From positions 1 to 8,532 of the forward strand of contig DATBIO010000184.1 of the NCBI GenBank assembly GCA_036556965.1: DNA of 8,532 nt. Direction: 5' to 3'. The DNA is from DATBIO01 sp036556965 (GTDB taxonomy: Bacteria > Acidobacteriota > Vicinamibacteria > Fen-336). Of the stretch, positions 5,539 to 8,532 are shown piece by piece. Both the position numbers and the translations under genes were made by a program. The notes below the pieces were generated by a model. The model ran no database searches. It had not been told where the DNA came from and saw only the letters and a program-made list of their open reading frames with translations. The stretch's first letter is position 1, and every line of letters starts with the position of its first letter.

Positions 5539-6251
5539 GCCGGGGCCCCCATCCCCTCCGTCCCCTCGGCGTCGGGTCCGCTCCCGGGGAGGAAGTCCGC
5601 GAACACGAAGCCCTCGCGCTCCACCACCTCGCCCGCGCGCAGGGACACGGGGTGCGCGAACATGGGCCCGTCCCAGGCGAAGGTGTGGAACTCGCCGTTC
5701 TCGCCGCAGGGGTCCACGCCCGCGGGCAGGTCGCGGAGGAGGGTGTCGTCGAACGCGCGTCCCGCGAACGAGGGAGGCAGAACGCGCGGGTCCACGCAGG
5801 TGAGCCGCGCGCGCAGCCCGCCCGCCAGCATCTCGCGGGCGAGGCCGGCCGTGGGCCGGCCCCAGAGGGGGAAGAGGGGAAGGAGGCCCGTGCCCGACAT
5901 CTGCCGTTCGCGGTAGCGGCGCACGTCCTCCAGGAACAGGTCGCCGAAGGCCACCCCGCCGATTCCCTCCGCGCGCGCGCGCGCGAGGACCGTGGACATG
6001 GCCGCCTCGTAGGCCTCGTTGGAGCACGGGTGCGGGATGGGCACCTCCCACAGGGGGAGGGAGGCGGCGCGGGCCTGCGCGGCCAGGAGCTCGCGCCGCA
6101 CCGCGTGCATGGCCACGCGGCCGTGCGTCTGGTTGACGGTGGTGAGCAGGCCGGCGACCTCCACGTCCCCCTGGCGGCGGAGGACGTGGAGGCTCCAGGC
6201 GCTGTCCTTGCCGCTGCTCCAGGCCAGGAGCACGCGCGGCGCGCCGCTCAC
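5535..6251 (-). CDS. DUF71/COG2102 (Dph6-like) PP-loop ATP pyrophosphatase, B12-salvage-associated branch
   Basis: 238 residues in the family of diphthine-ammonia ligase, an enzyme that adenylates a carboxylate and then amidates it. Seen: PP-loop SSGKDS (12-17), TTVNQTHGRVAMHAVRRELL (37-56), PCSNEAYEAAM (75-85), FGDLFLEDVRRYRE (102-115), LTCVDPRVLPPSFAGRAFDD (150-169) and the family hallmark CGENGEFHTFAWDGPMF (182-198). Bacteria lack diphthamide, so this branch must act on something else. A published comparative-genomic study of DUF71/COG2102 (de Crecy-Lagard and colleagues, 2012) proposed a role in B12 salvage for some members, which fits this operon exactly. An ATP-dependent step on an imported corrinoid (for example amidation of a carboxylate) is inference. 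The GTG start overlaps the receptor stop as GTGA, and the stop overlaps the btuF-like start. No signal peptide, so cytosolic. Confidence 0.9.
   Translation of the reverse strand: MSGAPRVLLAWSSGKDSAWSLHVLRRQGDVEVAGLLTTVNQTHGRVAMHAVRRELLAAQARAASLPLWEVPIPHPCSNEAYEAAMSTVLARARAEGIGGVAFGDLFLEDVRRYRERQMSGTGLLPLFPLWGRPTAGLAREMLAGGLRARLTCVDPRVLPPSFAGRAFDDTLLRDLPAGVDPCGENGEFHTFAWDGPMFAHPVSLRAGEVVEREGFVFADFLPGSGPDAEGTEGMGAPA
5970..5985. repeat. (CG)8 dinucleotide run inside the PP-loop enzyme gene
   Basis: Sixteen bases of strictly alternating CG, encoding the alternating Ala-Arg stretch ARARA (about residues 90-94) on the minus strand. Such tracts can adopt Z-DNA and can slip by two bases, which would shift the reading frame. 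Confidence 0.85.
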
Positions 6252-8455
6252 GGCCGGCGCTCGCCTCCCCGGTAGGCGAGGGACACGCGAAGGGCCCGGC
6301 CCAGGGCCGGGTAGCCGAGCACCTCCTCGTACTCGCTGTCGAAGAGGTTGTCGGCGGCGGCCTGCGCCCAGAAGCCGCGCCCCAGCCGCACGCGCGCGCG
6401 CGCGTCCACGCGCGCATGACCCTCGTTCTCGGTCAGGCCCAGGCCCACGAAGTCGCTGTCCGCGCGCGCGCCCACGGCGGAGACGGTGGCCCCCAGGCCC
6501 ACGCGCCCCTGCTCCAGCCAGACGCCCAGCGAGCCCTGGTGGCGCGGCCGCCGCAGGAGCTCCCGGCCGACCTCGTAGACGGGGTCGAAGTCGCTGCTGC
6601 TCACCAGGACCTCGCCGTCCAGGAACGTGTACTCGCCCCAGAACCGCGCCCACGCCGCGGGCGCCGCCTCCAGCGCGACCTCGATGCCCCGCCCCCGCGT
6701 GTGCCCGAGGTTGATGAAGGTGGCCTCGAAGGTCGTGAAGTCCAGGAAGTGGAAGGCGATCTGGTCGCGGTAGTCGTGGTGGAAGCCCGTCACCTCGGCG
6801 CGCAGGCGCCCGTCGAACAGGCGCTGCTCGATCCCGAGGTCGTAGGTGCGGCTCCGCTCGGGCTTGAGGTAGGGGTTGCCGCGGGCGAAGGGGGACGGGC
6901 TGAAGGACTCGAAGAAGCTGGGCTCCTTGATGCCCGCGCCGGCGGAGGCGCGCAGGGTGGTGGCGTCGGCGCCGCCGCGCACGCGCACGGCGAGGGCGGC
7001 GCGGGGGACGGCCTCCGTGCCGAAGCTGTCGTTGTGCTCGACGCGCCCCCCCACGGTGAGGAAGGCCCGCGTGCCCAGGGCCACGCGCCCCTGGGCCCAC
7101 GCCCCGTAGTTGTTCCGCTCCCCGGCCAGGAGGGTCTCGCTCCGATCGCCGCTCTCTCCCGTCTCGCGCTCGAAGTCCACGCCCCCGCTCACCAGGTGGT
7201 CCCCCGCCTGCGCGTCGAGCTGGTAGGAGACGAGCAGCCGCTCGCTGTCGTTGGCGAAGCCAAGGGCGCTGGTGGAGTCGGAGCGCGGGAAGGCGGCGGT
7301 GAGGTCCCCCAGGGTCGGGAGCCACGGGCCCGAGTCGAGCGGGTTGCGCGAGAGCTGGTCCGTCTGCGCGAGGCCCAGCCGCAGCTCGTGGGCGAGGTTC
7401 CCGGGGGCGTGGCGCAGGGTGGCGCCCAGCGCGAGCTCCTGGCGCTCGGAGCTCGCGTCGAGGTCGGGCCGGCCGTAGGCGGTGGGCCCCGGCGTCCCCA
7501 CGGCGGCGTCTTCCGCGCGCAGGACCAGGCGGGCGAGGGTGTGCGTGCCCAGGCCGGCGCCGAGGGCCACCGCGCCCGCCGTCTGCTCGAAGGCGCTGTT
7601 GGGCTGCTCGTTGTCGGTCTCCGCGCGCTGCACGCCGGCGTTCCAGTCGAGCCAGCCCCGGCGCCCGGTGGTGCCGAGGAGATACCGCTGCCAGGCGAAG
7701 CTTCCCCCCTCGGCCTCCCCGTGCACGCTGGGCGCGTCGCCGGGCGCCGCCCGCCGCGTGACCAGCTGGACGACGCCGGCCAGGGCGTCGGTGCCGTACA
7801 GGCTGCTCGCCGCGCCCCGCACCACTTCCATGCGCTCGAGCTCCAGGGGCAGGGCCGTCCCGAAGTTGTACGCGCCCCCGACGTCGTTGACGGGCACGCC
7901 GTCCACGAGCACGCGCGCGAACCGCGACTCGCCGCCGCGCACGAAGGCCGAGGCCTGCAGGCCCACCCCTCCCGCGCGCGCCACCGCCACGCCCGGAACC
8001 TGGTCCAGAGCGTGCACGACGTCGGTGGGCACCGTGGCCTCCAGCCGCTCGGCGTCGATGGCGAAGGCGCTGATGCCCAGCGTCGAGTGCGCCGCCTCCG
8101 AGCGCGTGGCGGAGACCACCAGGTGCTCGCGCACGGGCGCGGGCCGCAGCGTGAACTCCCGCCGGGTCTCCCCGGCCACGTCCACCGCGCCCTCGGGGAA
8201 GAGCACGAACCCGGGGACGTCGGCGCCCACGGTGTACGCGCCGGGGGGCAGCCCCTCGGCCTCGAAGCGGCCGGCGGGCCCCGTCAGCACGCGGCGGGTC
8301 TCGGGCCCGCTCAGGAGCAGGGGAAGGTGGGGCAGCGGCTCGCCGGTGGGGGTGAGCACGGTGCCCCGGAGCACGGCCGGCGCGGCGCCGGCCAGGGCAG
8401 GGAAGAAGGCCAGGGACACGAGGGTCCCCAGCCAGACGGCGGGTGCAAGACGCAC
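6248..8455 (-). CDS. btuB: BtuB-like TonB-dependent outer-membrane receptor with N-terminal carboxypeptidase-regulatory-like domain
   Basis: 735 residues, an outer-membrane beta-barrel that imports a ligand, probably a corrinoid, using TonB energy. Order: signal peptide (about 1-24, cleavage near AGA); a carboxypeptidase-regulatory-like domain (27-103: LRGTVLTPTGEPLPHLPLLL ... GLPPGAYTV); a TonB-box-like REHLVVSATR (109-118); a plug (about 120-235) with FVRGGESRFARVLVDGVPVN (171-190) and VVRGAASSLYGTDALAGVV (211-229); then the barrel to the end. The ending, DNLFDSEYEEVLGYPALGR, resembles the E. coli BtuB C-terminus. BtuB itself is about 614 residues; the extra length is partly the N-terminal domain. 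The GTG start has an excellent Shine-Dalgarno, AAGGAGG. It is the first gene of the operon. TonB/ExbBD are not in the window. A siderophore receptor is the main alternative. Confidence 0.9.
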   Translation of the reverse strand: MRLAPAVWLGTLVSLAFFPALAGAAPAVLRGTVLTPTGEPLPHLPLLLSGPETRRVLTGPAGRFEAEGLPPGAYTVGADVPGFVLFPEGAVDVAGETRREFTLRPAPVREHLVVSATRSEAAHSTLGISAFAIDAERLEATVPTDVVHALDQVPGVAVARAGGVGLQASAFVRGGESRFARVLVDGVPVNDVGGAYNFGTALPLELERMEVVRGAASSLYGTDALAGVVQLVTRRAAPGDAPSVHGEAEGGSFAWQRYLLGTTGRRGWLDWNAGVQRAETDNEQPNSAFEQTAGAVALGAGLGTHTLARLVLRAEDAAVGTPGPTAYGRPDLDASSERQELALGATLRHAPGNLAHELRLGLAQTDQLSRNPLDSGPWLPTLGDLTAAFPRSDSTSALGFANDSERLLVSYQLDAQAGDHLVSGGVDFERETGESGDRSETLLAGERNNYGAWAQGRVALGTRAFLTVGGRVEHNDSFGTEAVPRAALAVRVRGGADATTLRASAGAGIKEPSFFESFSPSPFARGNPYLKPERSRTYDLGIEQRLFDGRLRAEVTGFHHDYRDQIAFHFLDFTTFEATFINLGHTRGRGIEVALEAAPAAWARFWGEYTFLDGEVLVSSSDFDPVYEVGRELLRRPRHQGSLGVWLEQGRVGLGATVSAVGARADSDFVGLGLTENEGHARVDARARVRLGRGFWAQAAADNLFDSEYEEVLGYPALGRALRVSLAYRGGERRP
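6391..6404. repeat. (CG)7 dinucleotide run inside the receptor gene
   Basis: Fourteen bases of CG repeat, within 19 bases (6387-6405) of uninterrupted purine-pyrimidine alternation. On the minus strand it encodes the Ala-Arg-Val-Arg stretch near the receptor C-terminus. It lies about 400 bases from the similar run in the next gene. Confidence 0.85.
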
Positions 8456-8532
8456 GTTCAGCCTCCTTGCAGGCCCGGTCGTCTCGGTGGGAAGGCAGGG
8501 CGCCGGCGAGGACGGACGCGCGGCGTCATCCG
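8456..8532 (-). promoter_or_regulatory. 5' leader of the B12 operon, cut by the window edge
   Basis: These 77 bases precede the receptor gene. Apart from the ribosome binding site I see no confident promoter. On the minus strand the first bases (GGATGA, then CGCG, GTCCG and GCCGGCGCC) loosely follow the order of bases at the 3' end of cobalamin riboswitch aptamers. The diagnostic GGA-purine-ACC-x-GCC loop is not there, and the rest of an aptamer of about 200 bases would be outside the window. Operon promoter and any riboswitch lie mainly beyond 8532. Confidence 0.3.
8462..8468 (-). promoter_or_regulatory. Strong ribosome binding site of the receptor gene
   Basis: The minus strand reads AAGGAGG, six bases before the GTG at 8455, a near-perfect anti-16S match. 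It fixes the GTG as the start of the receptor and is by far the strongest ribosome binding site in the window, as expected for the first gene of the operon. Confidence 0.85.

Noticed and set aside
3854..5916. Plus-strand frames of about 400 codons (3854-5059 and 4738-5916)
   Set aside because: They are antisense to btuC, btuF and the PP-loop gene. Long spurious frames are expected at this GC content, and the products are His/Arg/Gln/Gly-rich with no motifs.
8381..8532. Cobalamin-riboswitch-like strings on the plus strand (GGGAA ... GGTGGGAAGGC)
   Set aside because: Part lies antisense to the well-supported receptor signal peptide, the order of conserved boxes is incomplete, and GC-rich sequence gives such short matches by chance.

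Overview
The window is very GC-rich DNA (well above 70% G+C by eye) in which GTG start codons are common and almost every base is coding. A type IV pilus retraction-type ATPase, a TonB-dependent outer-membrane receptor and the base composition point to a Gram-negative soil or sediment bacterium. A myxobacterium (Myxococcota, for example Anaeromyxobacter-like) is my best guess. It is an inference from composition and gene content, not a proof.

Left part, 1-2057. A PilT/PilU-family ATPase gene runs leftward off the window edge from 1021. A 71-base divergent promoter region follows. On the plus strand come queE (7-carboxy-7-deazaguanine synthase, queuosine pathway) and a ynfA-type small membrane protein, joined by a 4-base GTGA overlap. 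queE has no ATG, GTG or TTG that would keep its conserved N-terminus, and its [4Fe-4S] cysteine motif is stretched to C-x3-C-x13-C.

Right part, 2032-8455, minus strand. Six genes form one tight operon, read from right to left: a BtuB-like TonB-dependent receptor with an extra N-terminal domain, a bacterial DUF71/COG2102 (Dph6-like) PP-loop ATPase, an exported BtuF-like binding protein, a BtuC-like permease, a BtuD-like ATPase, and a second binding-protein homologue with no signal peptide. All five junctions are 4-base stop/start overlaps (GTGA or ATGA), so the proteins are probably made in a coupled way. The picture is corrinoid (vitamin B12 or precursor) uptake: the receptor crosses the outer membrane, BtuF captures the ligand in the periplasm, BtuCD imports it, and the PP-loop enzyme and the cytosolic binding-protein homologue act inside the cell. 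The last two have no settled biochemical function and are the most interesting content. The operon's last gene converges on ynfA and overlaps it by 26 bases, with no room for a terminator.

Only two stretches are non-coding: 1022-1092 and 8456-8532. The second is the 5' leader of the B12 operon. It is cut by the window edge, so a cobalamin riboswitch there can be neither shown nor excluded. No RNA genes, CRISPR arrays, insertion sequences or phage genes were seen.
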